Positions 34,796-44,228 of a stretch of 64,000 nt of DNA are shown piece by piece. The position numbers and the translations under genes are program-made. Each line of letters opens with the position of its first letter. The first letter of the stretch is position 1. Origin of the DNA: Chloroflexi bacterium bin20 (lineage in GTDB: Bacteria > Chloroflexota > Anaerolineae > Aggregatilineales > Phototrophicaceae); contig MPMG01000005.1 in assembly GCA_002238485.1 (NCBI GenBank), forward strand, positions 162,876 to 226,875. The letters are read 5' to 3'. The notes beneath the pieces are model-generated. The model was given only the letters and a program-made list of their open reading frames with translations. It was not told where the DNA came from and did not search any database.

Positions 34796-36958
34796 TTGGA
34801 AATGAAGATGAAAGCTTACTTGCTCGTAGATGTAGACGATTTGCTGAATCACGCCGCCAATAGCAAAGTCGACTTGCAGGAATTGGCGGTGGCTATCCGC
34901 GCCAACGCCATCATGGTGGCTGGCTTGATTGAATCGACCCTTTTGCGGGCGATCGCCTTTGCCAGCTGGAGCGCAGAAAACGCCAGCTTGCCCAAAGAAA
35001 CGCTAGCCATTTTTCAGAATGCTGGCTACGAAACGTTTGATATCAACGATCCGGCGCGCGCCAACGAATGTCTGCAAGCAGAGTTCTTCCCGCCCGAGCA
35101 CAGTCCGCTGAGCTGGCTCATCATGGCGACAACGCGCAAAGACTTGCTGGAGCTGCTGCCAAAGATCGAGTTCTCAGCCAATTCGCGCATTCGGCTGTGG
35201 GGAATCGACGAAGCTGCGCTGGACATCGGTCCTCTGAGCGATCGCACTGTCGTTCAGGGCTTTGACTCGCTGGTTGGCATCCAGAAGATCAAGAATGTCG
35301 CGGTTTACATCGACTTTGAGAATATCTCGATCAGCCTCAACGAGCAGGGCTATGTTGTCAACCTGGATCATCTTATCGACCGGATGGCCTCCCAAGCCCA
35401 GGCGCACGGACAGCTAGTCAAGACAGCGGCTTATGCGCCCTGGGGTCAGCGCGGGGCATTGCCGCCCCTGGTCGACAGCGGTGGCCGCGAAGTGGCGGAT
35501 GATGCCCCGGCGCGCCTGATGAAGTCAAATATCGACCCCGTCTTTCACCTGCCCGGCAAGCAAAGCGCCGATATCCGCATCGCCCGCGATGTCTTGGCAG
35601 ATGCCGATTATCCCGAATCGGGCGATGTCATCATCTTGGCGACTGGCGACCGCGATTTCAACGATGTCATCAACACACTGCTGCAAAAGCGCAAGACTGT
35701 GGTCGTCTGGGGCGTGCGTGGCAGCACCGGTCGCTTGTTGCAAGACCATCCCTCGCTGCGACTGGATTATATCGATGACTTCACCGATCTGCGCACCCAT
35801 CAGTCGCTCAGCGTTGTCGAGACCGAACACGACACCGAAAGCTTCATCCCTTCGCAGTGGTCCAGCGTCATCATCCAATTCTTCCGCTTGAGCGCCGCCA
35901 ATCCACAAGAGATCATCACGGTCGACGATCTCATCGCGCAGCTCAACGATGTCGGCGGCGTCATTTCGCGAGAACGCGGGCAAGATCTGGTTTCGCAAGC
36001 CTTGTCTCTGGGCATATTGGCAGAGCAAGAGGGTCCCGGCGCCATTCGCTTGAACTTTCAACATCCTATCGTCGACAAGACTCTGCTGATCGTCAATCGG
36101 CTGGTACGCCGTGTCGCCAATACGCTGTCCACGCGCAGTTGGGAATATGTCAACTATGGCTTCTTGCTCAAGGGCATCGCCATGGAGCGCGACCTCAGCC
36201 GCACGGGCATGAACGACAGCGACCAATGGCGCTCGCACTGGATCGACTGCCTGGTGCGCGAACGCGTCTTGCAGCGCGACCTCGTGCCGCATCGCCACAA
36301 TCCGGACGACCTCGTGCCCGTCATCCGCCTGCCCGAAACCCGCGATGCGCTCACCTTGTCGCAGCCAGAGACCGAACCGGTAAGTATCGACATCAGCGCG
36401 CAGAAGTGGAAAGGCGTGCCGCCACACCAGATGGTTGAGATCGACAGCGATGTCGCGCGCATGGTCGCCCGCATTGTGATAAGCGTCCAGCAATTCACCA
36501 GCTTCCGCAACTTCGCCTGGTGTCCACTGGGCAGCCTGCACAGACGTCTGCGCGAACACGATGGCGGCATGGCATTCCAAAACGCGGTCGAATACCTGCT
36601 GGTCAACGAAATGGTCAGCGTCAACGAATACGCCAATCCGCGCAGCGACTACAACACCAAGGGCATCGAGCTGAACGAGAGCAACTCTTTTGTGGCGGCG
36701 CTGCTGGCGGAGCGAGACGAATTCGTGCGCGTGCTGCTGGCAATGTATCGAAACAACGACGGCATCACACAAGAGACGATCGCGCTGCAGCTCAACAGCA
36801 ATTGGGATGTCGGACTGTGGCTGTCCATTATGCGCAGCGAGAATGTGCTCAACCCGCTGCCGGGCAGAACCGACCAATTCAGCTTGTTCCGCACGCATCA
36901 TACGGTGAAGCTGGTCGCCAACGACGATGTCGACGAGATGCAGGAAGTCGCCAGCTAG
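34796..36958 (+). CDS. NYN-domain (PIN-like) putative ribonuclease with N-terminal degenerate NYN-like copy and C-terminal helical/wHTH-like region
   Basis: VAVYIDFENISISL, SADIRIARDVL, DVIILATGDRDFNDVINTLLQKRKTVVVWGV are NYN/LabA-like motifs. Confidence 0.8.
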   Translation: MEMKMKAYLLVDVDDLLNHAANSKVDLQELAVAIRANAIMVAGLIESTLLRAIAFASWSAENASLPKETLAIFQNAGYETFDINDPARANECLQAEFFPPEHSPLSWLIMATTRKDLLELLPKIEFSANSRIRLWGIDEAALDIGPLSDRTVVQGFDSLVGIQKIKNVAVYIDFENISISLNEQGYVVNLDHLIDRMASQAQAHGQLVKTAAYAPWGQRGALPPLVDSGGREVADDAPARLMKSNIDPVFHLPGKQSADIRIARDVLADADYPESGDVIILATGDRDFNDVINTLLQKRKTVVVWGVRGSTGRLLQDHPSLRLDYIDDFTDLRTHQSLSVVETEHDTESFIPSQWSSVIIQFFRLSAANPQEIITVDDLIAQLNDVGGVISRERGQDLVSQALSLGILAEQEGPGAIRLNFQHPIVDKTLLIVNRLVRRVANTLSTRSWEYVNYGFLLKGIAMERDLSRTGMNDSDQWRSHWIDCLVRERVLQRDLVPHRHNPDDLVPVIRLPETRDALTLSQPETEPVSIDISAQKWKGVPPHQMVEIDSDVARMVARIVISVQQFTSFRNFAWCPLGSLHRRLREHDGGMAFQNAVEYLLVNEMVSVNEYANPRSDYNTKGIELNESNSFVAALLAERDEFVRVLLAMYRNNDGITQETIALQLNSNWDVGLWLSIMRSENVLNPLPGRTDQFSLFRTHHTVKLVANDDVDEMQEVAS

Positions 36959-36965
36959 CTGGCAC

Positions 36966-36994
36966 TTGTCGCCCCTTGGTGCGACTGCTACAAT
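36966..36994 (+). promoter_or_regulatory. candidate promoter for rpsO
   Basis: TTGTCG - 17 nt - TACAAT. Confidence 0.35.
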
Positions 36995-37063
36995 CGCCGC
37001 GTTTATCTTGACCAACAGGCAACCGCTCCTGCCTGTCTGGTGGCTAGCGAAGGGACGGAAAGC

Positions 37064-37333
37064 ATGCCATTGGATAAAGTAACAAAGACGCAGATCATCA
37101 AAGACTATGCCCGCGAAGACGGCGACACCGGCTCGCCCGAGGTGCAGATCGCACTGCTCACCCAGCGAATCCTGCAGTTGACTGAGCACCTGAAGATTCA
37201 CAACCACGACGAACATTCGCGGCGCGGCTTGCTGAAGCTGGTCGGACAACGCCGCCGCCACCTGAAGTACATCGCACGCAAAAAGCCGGAAGTCTATCGG
37301 GAGTTGCTGGCGCGGCTAGGCTTGCGCCGCTGA
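37064..37333 (+). CDS. rpsO: 30S ribosomal protein S15
   Basis: [50 protein letters not shown]. Confidence 0.97.
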   Translation: MPLDKVTKTQIIKDYAREDGDTGSPEVQIALLTQRILQLTEHLKIHNHDEHSRRGLLKLVGQRRRHLKYIARKKPEVYRELLARLGLRR

Positions 37334-37472
37334 TGAACCTGCTCGCCCCGCAGTGCCGCATTACGACAATGCCGACAGGCAATCATCCACCGAAAGCCAA
37401 TGCGTCTACAACAGTGGACGCCAGGCGCTTGTGCGCTAGCAACGCGCGCGCCTTCAATCTATGGAGAATTGT

Positions 37473-39743
37473 ATGACACTGGATATACGCGAATACCGCT
37501 GCAATGTTGGCGGCAAGGAAGTCATCATCGAAACCGGACGCTTTGCCCAGCAGGCCGGCGGCGCAGTGACTGTACGCATGGGCGATACCATGCTTTTCTG
37601 CTCGACGACCATGGGCTCGCCGCGCCCTGGGCTGGATTTCTTCCCGCTCAGCGTCGATTACGAAGAAAAGATGTACGCTGGCGGACGCGTGCCGGGCGGG
37701 TTCTTCCGCCGCGAAGGCCGACCGTCCGAAGGCGCGATCCTCACCTCGCGCGTCATCGACCGCACGCTGCGCCCGCTCTTCCCCAAGAACATGCGCAACG
37801 AAGTGCAAGTCATTTTGATGTCGCTTTCTCATGATAAAGAGCATCATGTCGATATGCTGGGCATCATTGCCGCCAGCACGGCGCTGATGATCTCCGATAT
37901 CCCCTGGAATGGTCCGGTTGCTGGCGCGCGCGTCGGTCTGGTCGATGGCGAGTTGGCTGTCAACCCAACTTACAGCGATATGGCCGACAGCGCGCTCGAC
38001 CTGCGTGTCTCTGGCACAGCCGAAGCCATCAACATGGTGGAGTGCAACGCCGACCAGGTCGACGAAGACACCATGCTGGAAGCGCTATTCCTGGCGCACG
38101 ACTCGGTGCAAGACATTATCGCCCTGCAACAGCGCATCCGCGGCGAGATCGGCAAAGACAAAAACGCCCCTTCCGTAGACGACATCAGCGAAGCGCTGCA
38201 AGCCGAAGTCGCCGCCAAGGTCGAAGCGCCGATACGCGAAGTTATGTCTGCGCACAGCGACCGCGCCGCCCGCCGCCAACCCCTGCGCGATATCCAGGAT
38301 GGGCTGTTGGCGGAATACGGCGCTCGCCAGGAAGCCGGCGACAGCTCAATCAACCTGAAGCATGTCGAACGCGCCTATGACACGGTGATGAAACAGGTCG
38401 TGCGTGAGCGCATCGTCAATGAAGGCATCCGCCCCGATGGCCGAGATCCCGCCAGCATCCGTGCGCTGGCTGCCGAAGTCGGGCTGGTGCCGCGAGTTCA
38501 CGGCTCGGGCATGTTCATGCGCGGCGAAACACAGGTCTTGACCATCGCTACGCTGGGCACTCCGCGTGACTCGCAATTCCTCGATGGCTTAAGCCCCGAA
38601 GACGACAAGCGCTATATGCACCATTACAATTTCCCGCCCTACAGCACAGGCGAAACCTATCCCATGCGCGGTCCGCGTCGCCGCGAAGTCGGTCATGGCG
38701 CGTTGGCGGAGAAAGCCCTGCTGGCCATGATCCCGCCTGCCGAAGAGTTCCCCTATGTCCTGCGCCTCGTCAGCGAGGTGATGAGCTCGAACGGCAGCAC
38801 GTCTATGGCGAGCGTCTGCGGGAGTACGTTGGCGCTGCTGGATGCGGGCGTGCCCATCAAAAATCCGGTCGGCGGCATCGCCATGGGCTTGATCAAAGAA
38901 GGCGACAAGCTCGCTGTATTGACCGACATCCAGGGCTTGGAAGATCATCTTGGCGATATGGACTTCAAGGTCGCGGGCACGGCGGATGGCATCACAGCGC
39001 TGCAAATGGATATCAAGATCGCCGGTGTAACGCGCGACATCATGGGGCAGGCGCTGGCGCAAGCCAAAGATGCCCGCCTGGAAATCCTCGCTGTCATCCA
39101 GGCCGCCATGCCACAGAAGCGCGCCAAGCTCAGCGACTTCGCCCCGCGCATGGAGAGCTTCAAAATTGCCGTCGACAAGATCGGCGCAGTCATTGGTCCT
39201 GGCGGCAAGAATGTGCGCGGGCTGCAAGACGAGCATCAAGTCAAGGTCGATATTCAAGAAGACGGCTTGATCTATGTGGCCGGCGATTCTGGCGCAGAAG
39301 TCGATCGCGCGATCGAGAAAATCAAAGCCATGGTGCAGGAACCTGAGCTGGGTCATATCTACACCGGCAAGGTGGTACGCACCGAAAATTACGGCGCTTT
39401 TGTGGAATTCCTGCCCGGCTCGGAAGGCATGGTGCATGTCTCGCAGCTGGCGGATTACCATGTCAAAAGCGTCGAAGACGAAGTCAGCGTGGGCGACGAA
39501 ATCATGGTCATGGTCATCAATATCGATGGCACGGGCAGAGTGCGCCTCAGCCGCCAAGCCGTCTTGGAAGGCTGGGATGTCGAAGAAGCCAAACGCCGCG
39601 ATGCCGCTGGTTCGCGCGGGGGCGGACGCCGCGGGGGTGGTGACCGCCGCGGACCACGCCGTGATGGCAACCGTGGTGGTGGCGACCGCCGTGGGCCGCG
39701 CCGCGATGGCAATCGGAGCGGTGGCGACCGCAACCGCAGCTAA
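37473..39743 (+). CDS. pnp: polyribonucleotide nucleotidyltransferase with Arg/Gly-rich C-terminal tail
   Basis: PLSVDYEEKMYAGGRVPGGFFRREGRPSE, GDMDFKVAGT, KIGAVIGPGGKNVRGL (KH), S1 domain, then GGGDRRGPRRDGNR repeats. Confidence 0.97.
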   Translation: MTLDIREYRCNVGGKEVIIETGRFAQQAGGAVTVRMGDTMLFCSTTMGSPRPGLDFFPLSVDYEEKMYAGGRVPGGFFRREGRPSEGAILTSRVIDRTLRPLFPKNMRNEVQVILMSLSHDKEHHVDMLGIIAASTALMISDIPWNGPVAGARVGLVDGELAVNPTYSDMADSALDLRVSGTAEAINMVECNADQVDEDTMLEALFLAHDSVQDIIALQQRIRGEIGKDKNAPSVDDISEALQAEVAAKVEAPIREVMSAHSDRAARRQPLRDIQDGLLAEYGARQEAGDSSINLKHVERAYDTVMKQVVRERIVNEGIRPDGRDPASIRALAAEVGLVPRVHGSGMFMRGETQVLTIATLGTPRDSQFLDGLSPEDDKRYMHHYNFPPYSTGETYPMRGPRRREVGHGALAEKALLAMIPPAEEFPYVLRLVSEVMSSNGSTSMASVCGSTLALLDAGVPIKNPVGGIAMGLIKEGDKLAVLTDIQGLEDHLGDMDFKVAGTADGITALQMDIKIAGVTRDIMGQALAQAKDARLEILAVIQAAMPQKRAKLSDFAPRMESFKIAVDKIGAVIGPGGKNVRGLQDEHQVKVDIQEDGLIYVAGDSGAEVDRAIEKIKAMVQEPELGHIYTGKVVRTENYGAFVEFLPGSEGMVHVSQLADYHVKSVEDEVSVGDEIMVMVINIDGTGRVRLSRQAVLEGWDVEEAKRRDAAGSRGGGRRGGGDRRGPRRDGNRGGGDRRGPRRDGNRSGGDRNRS

Positions 39744-39793
39744 GAAATGCAAATGGATAGCGGCGCAGCGAAGACCAGAATTTGCAAATCGAG

Positions 39794-39982
39794 ATGATCG
39801 ACAGTAACAGCAGCGACAACAACGCGCTCGCCGAGACCGACAATTATCTGGTCTGGGAAGTGCGCCAGGCCGATGACGAGATGACTTATCATGTCGAGTT
39901 GGGCGCGGTTACCCTGCACTTCTTCCGCGAAGAATGGGAAGAATTTCTGCAGTTGATCAAGGTGGCGGCGAGCAACAGCTGA
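39794..39982 (+). CDS. small acidic hypothetical protein (62 aa)
   Basis: Intact ORF between pnp and the next gene, whose ATG overlaps its stop (TGATG), implying coupling. Confidence 0.55.
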   Translation: MIDSNSSDNNALAETDNYLVWEVRQADDEMTYHVELGAVTLHFFREEWEEFLQLIKVAASNS

Positions 39983-40788
39983 TGACAGCGCTGCGGCTGC
40001 GGCGGCACTTCGTCTTGGCGATGGCAAAGCAACTGCCGCCCAGCTCCGCCACGCTGCGATTGCTGGATCTGGATGGTGGCTCGGCTGCCATCTTGTCCGA
40101 GGCCCGCACAGATTTGCAAGCCCTGCCCAGGCAAGCCTGCCAGCCCAACAGCCTCGATGCCGTTGTCGCCTGCGATGTGCCGCTGACGAGAGAATTGTTG
40201 GACGATGCGCTCAAGTTGCTGCGCCGCGGCGGTCGTTTCGTCGCTGTGCAGTCGCAGGGCACGGTTAGCCAGCAGCTTGGCGAGTTTTTGGGCGAACGCG
40301 GTTATGTGCGCATCCTGATAGAGCCGGCGCTCGACGATCTGGGCCTGTTGATCCGCGGCGAAAAACCTCACAGCACTGGTGAACCACAGTTGCGCATCCA
40401 AAACGTCGCGCGCATGGATACCGACTCACTGACCATGGAGCGCTTCCGCGGGCGCTACTTGCATCTGCTGATCCAGCAGCAGCCCAACCTGCCGGCCTGG
40501 GCGCGAAGCGCAAACGACATAATCAGCTGGCGCGCCGCCGCCATCGAAGCGCTGCCACAACCGATTCTGCTGGCATTCAGCAGCTTGCCCAAAGCTGTCG
40601 GCTTCATGCAGCGGGCCGTGCTCGCTGGAGTCGTTCGCGATATCAACAAAGTCGGCAAGTTCAGCCGCGAAACCGCGCAAACATGGTCCTGTCGGCCGCG
40701 CATAAACCCGACTCTGGAGTCGCTGCGTGACGAAAGGCTCGTCTACATCGACATCGACCCCGCGTCTGCCGAAGCGCCTGACGAGTAG
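39982..40788 (+). CDS. methyltransferase-like protein of uncertain activity
   Basis: LRLLDLDGG...LDAVVACDVPLTRELLDDALKLLRRGGRFVAVQSQGTVSQQLGEFLGERGY resembles class I SAM methyltransferase strands, but the glycine motif is weak. Confidence 0.5.
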   Translation: MTALRLRRHFVLAMAKQLPPSSATLRLLDLDGGSAAILSEARTDLQALPRQACQPNSLDAVVACDVPLTRELLDDALKLLRRGGRFVAVQSQGTVSQQLGEFLGERGYVRILIEPALDDLGLLIRGEKPHSTGEPQLRIQNVARMDTDSLTMERFRGRYLHLLIQQQPNLPAWARSANDIISWRAAAIEALPQPILLAFSSLPKAVGFMQRAVLAGVVRDINKVGKFSRETAQTWSCRPRINPTLESLRDERLVYIDIDPASAEAPDE

Positions 40789-40796
40789 CCTGCTGT

Positions 40797-41996
40797 ATGC
40801 CGCTGAGCCTGGACGACATCGCCTTCTTGCAAACCGACCGCGCTCAAAAGCAACTGGACTCGCTGGCAAATGCCGACCTGTCCGATACCAATGCATTGCC
40901 TTTGCTCAGCCAGTTGCGCCGATCACTGACTGCCCGCGAAGCCGGCGCTGTACTGACTACGTTGCGACTGCGGAAAACAGCAGCAGCCAAGTTCCCTGCC
41001 CAAGGTGGGCGCATGCTCTTCACCGATGCGGGTTTGCAGCAAGCCAGTGGTCAGCTCCTGCGCCAATATCGCGCGCGCCAGTTTGAATCGAGGCGACTGC
41101 TGGATCTGTGCTGTGGCATCGGCGCAGACAGCCTGGCCTTCGCCGCAGCGCATCGCGAGGTACATGGTTTGGACATCGACCCCGTCCACATCGCCATCGC
41201 CCGACACAACGGGGCCGTGCTGCAGCTGCCAACGCAATTCACTGTTTGTGATATCCGCAACGGCATCCCCATTGGTTATGAGGCGATCTTCTTCGACCCC
41301 GCCCGTCGCGATGACAAAGGCAGGCGCATCCATCATGTGGAGGCGTATCGGCCGCCGCTTTCGCTGCTGCGACAATGGCAAGCGCGCGAAATCGCCGTCA
41401 AGCTATCTCCAGGCCTCAACCTGCGCCAGATCGTAGCGTATGGCGGCGCCTTGGAATTCATTTCTGTGAAGGGACGGCTGAGCGAGGCCCTGCTGTGGCT
41501 GCATCGTGAGGCCGCCCAGCCCTTCGCCACCCTGCTGCGAGAAGCAGATGCCCTGCACATGCGGAATGATGACGAGGCTGGCATCGCTATCACTGAGCCG
41601 CGAGACTGGCTGCTCGAGCCCGACCCGGCTGTGCTGCGCGCTGGCTTGGTGCAGACCCTGGGGCGGCAGCTTGATGCGTCTATGCTTGACGAAACCATCG
41701 CCTACTTGACGGTCGACCAGCCTGCACCGACTCCCTGGGCACGCTGCTGGAAAATCCGCGAATGGCTGCCCTTTCAGCTGAAGCGGCTGCGGCGTCATTT
41801 GCATGCGCGAGGCATCGGACGCGTCACGATCAAGAAACGCGGCTTTGCCATGAGTCCCGACGAGTTGATCGCCCGCTTGCGATTGAGCGGCGAAGGCGAT
41901 TCTTGTGTGCTTGTCATGACTCGCTGCCGTGGCAAGCCCATCGCCATCCTCTGTGAAGAACCCAAACTTGGGCAAGCGCCACGAATCTCACTATAA
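40797..41996 (+). CDS. class I SAM-dependent methyltransferase / THUMP-like domain protein
   Basis: RRLLDLCCGIGADSLAFAA, VHGLDIDPVHIAIARHN, EAIFFDPARRDDKGRRIHHVEAYRPPLS. Confidence 0.8.
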   Translation: MPLSLDDIAFLQTDRAQKQLDSLANADLSDTNALPLLSQLRRSLTAREAGAVLTTLRLRKTAAAKFPAQGGRMLFTDAGLQQASGQLLRQYRARQFESRRLLDLCCGIGADSLAFAAAHREVHGLDIDPVHIAIARHNGAVLQLPTQFTVCDIRNGIPIGYEAIFFDPARRDDKGRRIHHVEAYRPPLSLLRQWQAREIAVKLSPGLNLRQIVAYGGALEFISVKGRLSEALLWLHREAAQPFATLLREADALHMRNDDEAGIAITEPRDWLLEPDPAVLRAGLVQTLGRQLDASMLDETIAYLTVDQPAPTPWARCWKIREWLPFQLKRLRRHLHARGIGRVTIKKRGFAMSPDELIARLRLSGEGDSCVLVMTRCRGKPIAILCEEPKLGQAPRISL

Positions 41997-41997
41997 T
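41968..41997 (+). promoter_or_regulatory. candidate promoter for the downstream phosphoribosyltransferase gene
   Basis: TTGGGC - 18 nt - TATAAT, inside the 3' end of the preceding CDS. Confidence 0.35.
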
Positions 41998-42042
41998 TGC
42001 TGAGGTGCCGGTTTTTTGCCGCTGCAGGGAAAGGGAGATAGC

Positions 42043-42573
42043 ATGCTGATGCGCCCGGAAGATTCCGGACCACCGCGATTGATCAGCTGGGACGAAGTCG
42101 ATGAGTTGATAGACGGGTTGATACCGCGCATCCAGTTGCTGGGTCCCTTCGGCGCTATGGTGATGATCACCCGTGGCGGGGTCATCCCCGGCGGTCTGTT
42201 GGCAGAGGCGCTGAGCATCCAGCATCTGCTTACGGCATCCGTGGACTTTGTGGCTGCCTCGCGCGCCAGCATGATGGCTTGGCCCAGCTTCCTGCAATTC
42301 CCCGATCCGGATTTACTGCGCGGTCGCCGCACCCTGGTGGTCGATGATGTTTGGGGCAGCGGTCGAACCAGCATTGCCGTGCGCGACCGGGTCGGCGCGG
42401 CCGGGGGCAGTCCCATCAGTTGCGTGCTGCACTTCCATCCATACCGCAGCTTGTTTTCCGATACCAAGCCCGACTTGTATGGCGATGTAACCGATGGTTA
42501 TGTCATCTATCCTTGGGAGATCGACCGTGGCTTGCTGGGGCGCGATTATGCTGACGCGCCGCCGCAAAATTGA
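42043..42573 (+). CDS. phosphoribosyltransferase family protein
   Basis: MVMITRGGVIPGGLLAEAL and PRPP-loop-like RRTLVVDDVWGSGRT. Confidence 0.85.
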   Translation: MLMRPEDSGPPRLISWDEVDELIDGLIPRIQLLGPFGAMVMITRGGVIPGGLLAEALSIQHLLTASVDFVAASRASMMAWPSFLQFPDPDLLRGRRTLVVDDVWGSGRTSIAVRDRVGAAGGSPISCVLHFHPYRSLFSDTKPDLYGDVTDGYVIYPWEIDRGLLGRDYADAPPQN

Positions 42574-42822
42574 TGTGCTGGCGCAATGCCGCGACCTTTG
42601 TGCCTGGCACGACAATTTGCGCTATACTGGATGATGTTGCCACTCGGCGCGAGGAGGTTGCGCGGTCATTATGTGCGCAAACTCGTCTGTTCATGTTAGA
42701 GTAGGCGCGCAGAGCAACTATTGAAGGCAGTAATCATGTGCGACATAGCAGCCTATATGCCAATGCGCAGACAAGCTGCGACGCGACAATGACCTGCACA
42801 AGCAGGAGGCTTGCCCAAACCC

Positions 42823-43980
42823 ATGAGTGAACATACGGCAATCGGCGGCGAAGAAGAGAGCTTCGAGGAGATGCTGGCCTCGTCTTTCGATTTCGCCTTT
42901 ACACCACCGCGGCGCGGCGAAATCCGCGAAGCGACCATTTTGCAAATTGATGAGCGCGAGATCATCGTCGACCTGGGCGCAAAACAAGATGGCATCGTGC
43001 CCTCGCAAGACCTGGAGCGGATGGACGACGACTTCCGAGCCAGCCTCGAGTCGGGCGCCAACGTGCCTGTGTACATCGTCAATCCGCGCGACCAAAACGA
43101 CAATCTCATCGTCTCCATCAACATGGGATTGCAGCGCTATGACTGGGAAAAGGCGCGCGAGTTGCTCAAATCGCAGGATGCGGTTGATGTCAAAGTCAGC
43201 GGCTATAACAAAGGGGGCGCGCTCGTCCGCTGGAATCGACTGGAGGGCTTCATCCCTGGCTCGCACCTGGTTTCTGTCCGCTTGTCCGCCGACCGCCGCG
43301 AGGCCATGAGCGAACTCATCGGCAATACCTTGAGCGTCAAGATCATTGAAGTCGATCAAGACCGACGCCGGCTGATCTTCAGCGAACGAGAAGCCCAGCG
43401 TGAATGGCGCGCCCGCCGCAAAGCCCAGCTTTTGGCCGAGCTTAATGTTGGCGATGTCGTCAAAGGCGTGGTAACCGGCATCCGAGACTTCGGCGCATTT
43501 GTCAATATCGGCGGCGCAGACGGCTTGATCCACGTCAGCGAGCTGGCTTGGCACCGCGTCGATCATCCGCGTGATATCTTGCAGATTGGCCAAGAAATCG
43601 AAGTCTTCGTGCTCAACCTGGACCGCCAGACCAATCGAATCGCGCTCAGCCGCAAACGCTTGCTCAGTGACCCCTGGGACGATGCGCAATTCCGCTATCA
43701 CGAAGGCCAGCTGGTGGAAGGCTATGTCACCAATGTGGTCGACTTTGGCGCATTTGTCGCGCTGGAAGATGGCTTGGAAGGCTTGCTGCACCTCAGCGAG
43801 ATGGGCGATGGCGCGCTGAAAGAACCGCACTCCTATGTGCAAAAGGGCGACCAGATGTCATTGCGCATCAGCCATCTGGAGCCAGACAAGCGCCGCGTCG
43901 GCTTCACACAGCGCTGGGGAACAGAATCCGACGAACCAGAAGCGCCTCGCCAGGACGAAGAAGACGCCAGCTTGGCCTAG
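42823..43980 (+). CDS. S1 RNA-binding domain protein / ribosomal protein S1-like (copy 1)
   Basis: Four S1-type repeats, e.g. VGDVVKGVVTGIRDFGAFVNIGGADGLIHVSELAWHRVDHPRD. Confidence 0.92.
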   Translation: MSEHTAIGGEEESFEEMLASSFDFAFTPPRRGEIREATILQIDEREIIVDLGAKQDGIVPSQDLERMDDDFRASLESGANVPVYIVNPRDQNDNLIVSINMGLQRYDWEKARELLKSQDAVDVKVSGYNKGGALVRWNRLEGFIPGSHLVSVRLSADRREAMSELIGNTLSVKIIEVDQDRRRLIFSEREAQREWRARRKAQLLAELNVGDVVKGVVTGIRDFGAFVNIGGADGLIHVSELAWHRVDHPRDILQIGQEIEVFVLNLDRQTNRIALSRKRLLSDPWDDAQFRYHEGQLVEGYVTNVVDFGAFVALEDGLEGLLHLSEMGDGALKEPHSYVQKGDQMSLRISHLEPDKRRVGFTQRWGTESDEPEAPRQDEEDASLA

Positions 43981-44012
43981 CGCTGCCCAAGCGTATTCCC
44001 CGCCAGCCGCGG

Positions 44013-44041
44013 TTGACACTGCGCTTCCGCGTCTGTACAAT
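44013..44041 (+). promoter_or_regulatory. consensus-like sigma-70 promoter for S1 copy 2
   Basis: TTGACA (44013) - exactly 17 nt - TACAAT (44036), ~190 nt before the ATG. Confidence 0.6.
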
Positions 44042-44228
44042 GCTGCCGATTGTTGGCGAGGTCAGATCTGTCGTGTAGCGTTGCTCACTTCGCAGACACA
44101 GACGAACTGATGTACCCGAGCCTGGTCGTGCAGCATTGGCTGTAGCCGGGCTTTATGTTGTCTGCGCCGCGCGTGCGCCAAGCCTCGCCGCAAATCCGCA
44201 AGTCAATCGTTCGGGGAGAGTTTTGGTT

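Noticed and set aside
35525-37261. 578-aa antisense ORF across the NYN gene and rpsO
   Set aside because: Spans two well-supported sense genes; a shadow ORF from codon bias.
39601-39743. CRISPR-like or satellite repeats at the pnp 3' end
   Set aside because: Repeats are in frame, encode an RGG tail, and number only about 2.5 units; no spacers.
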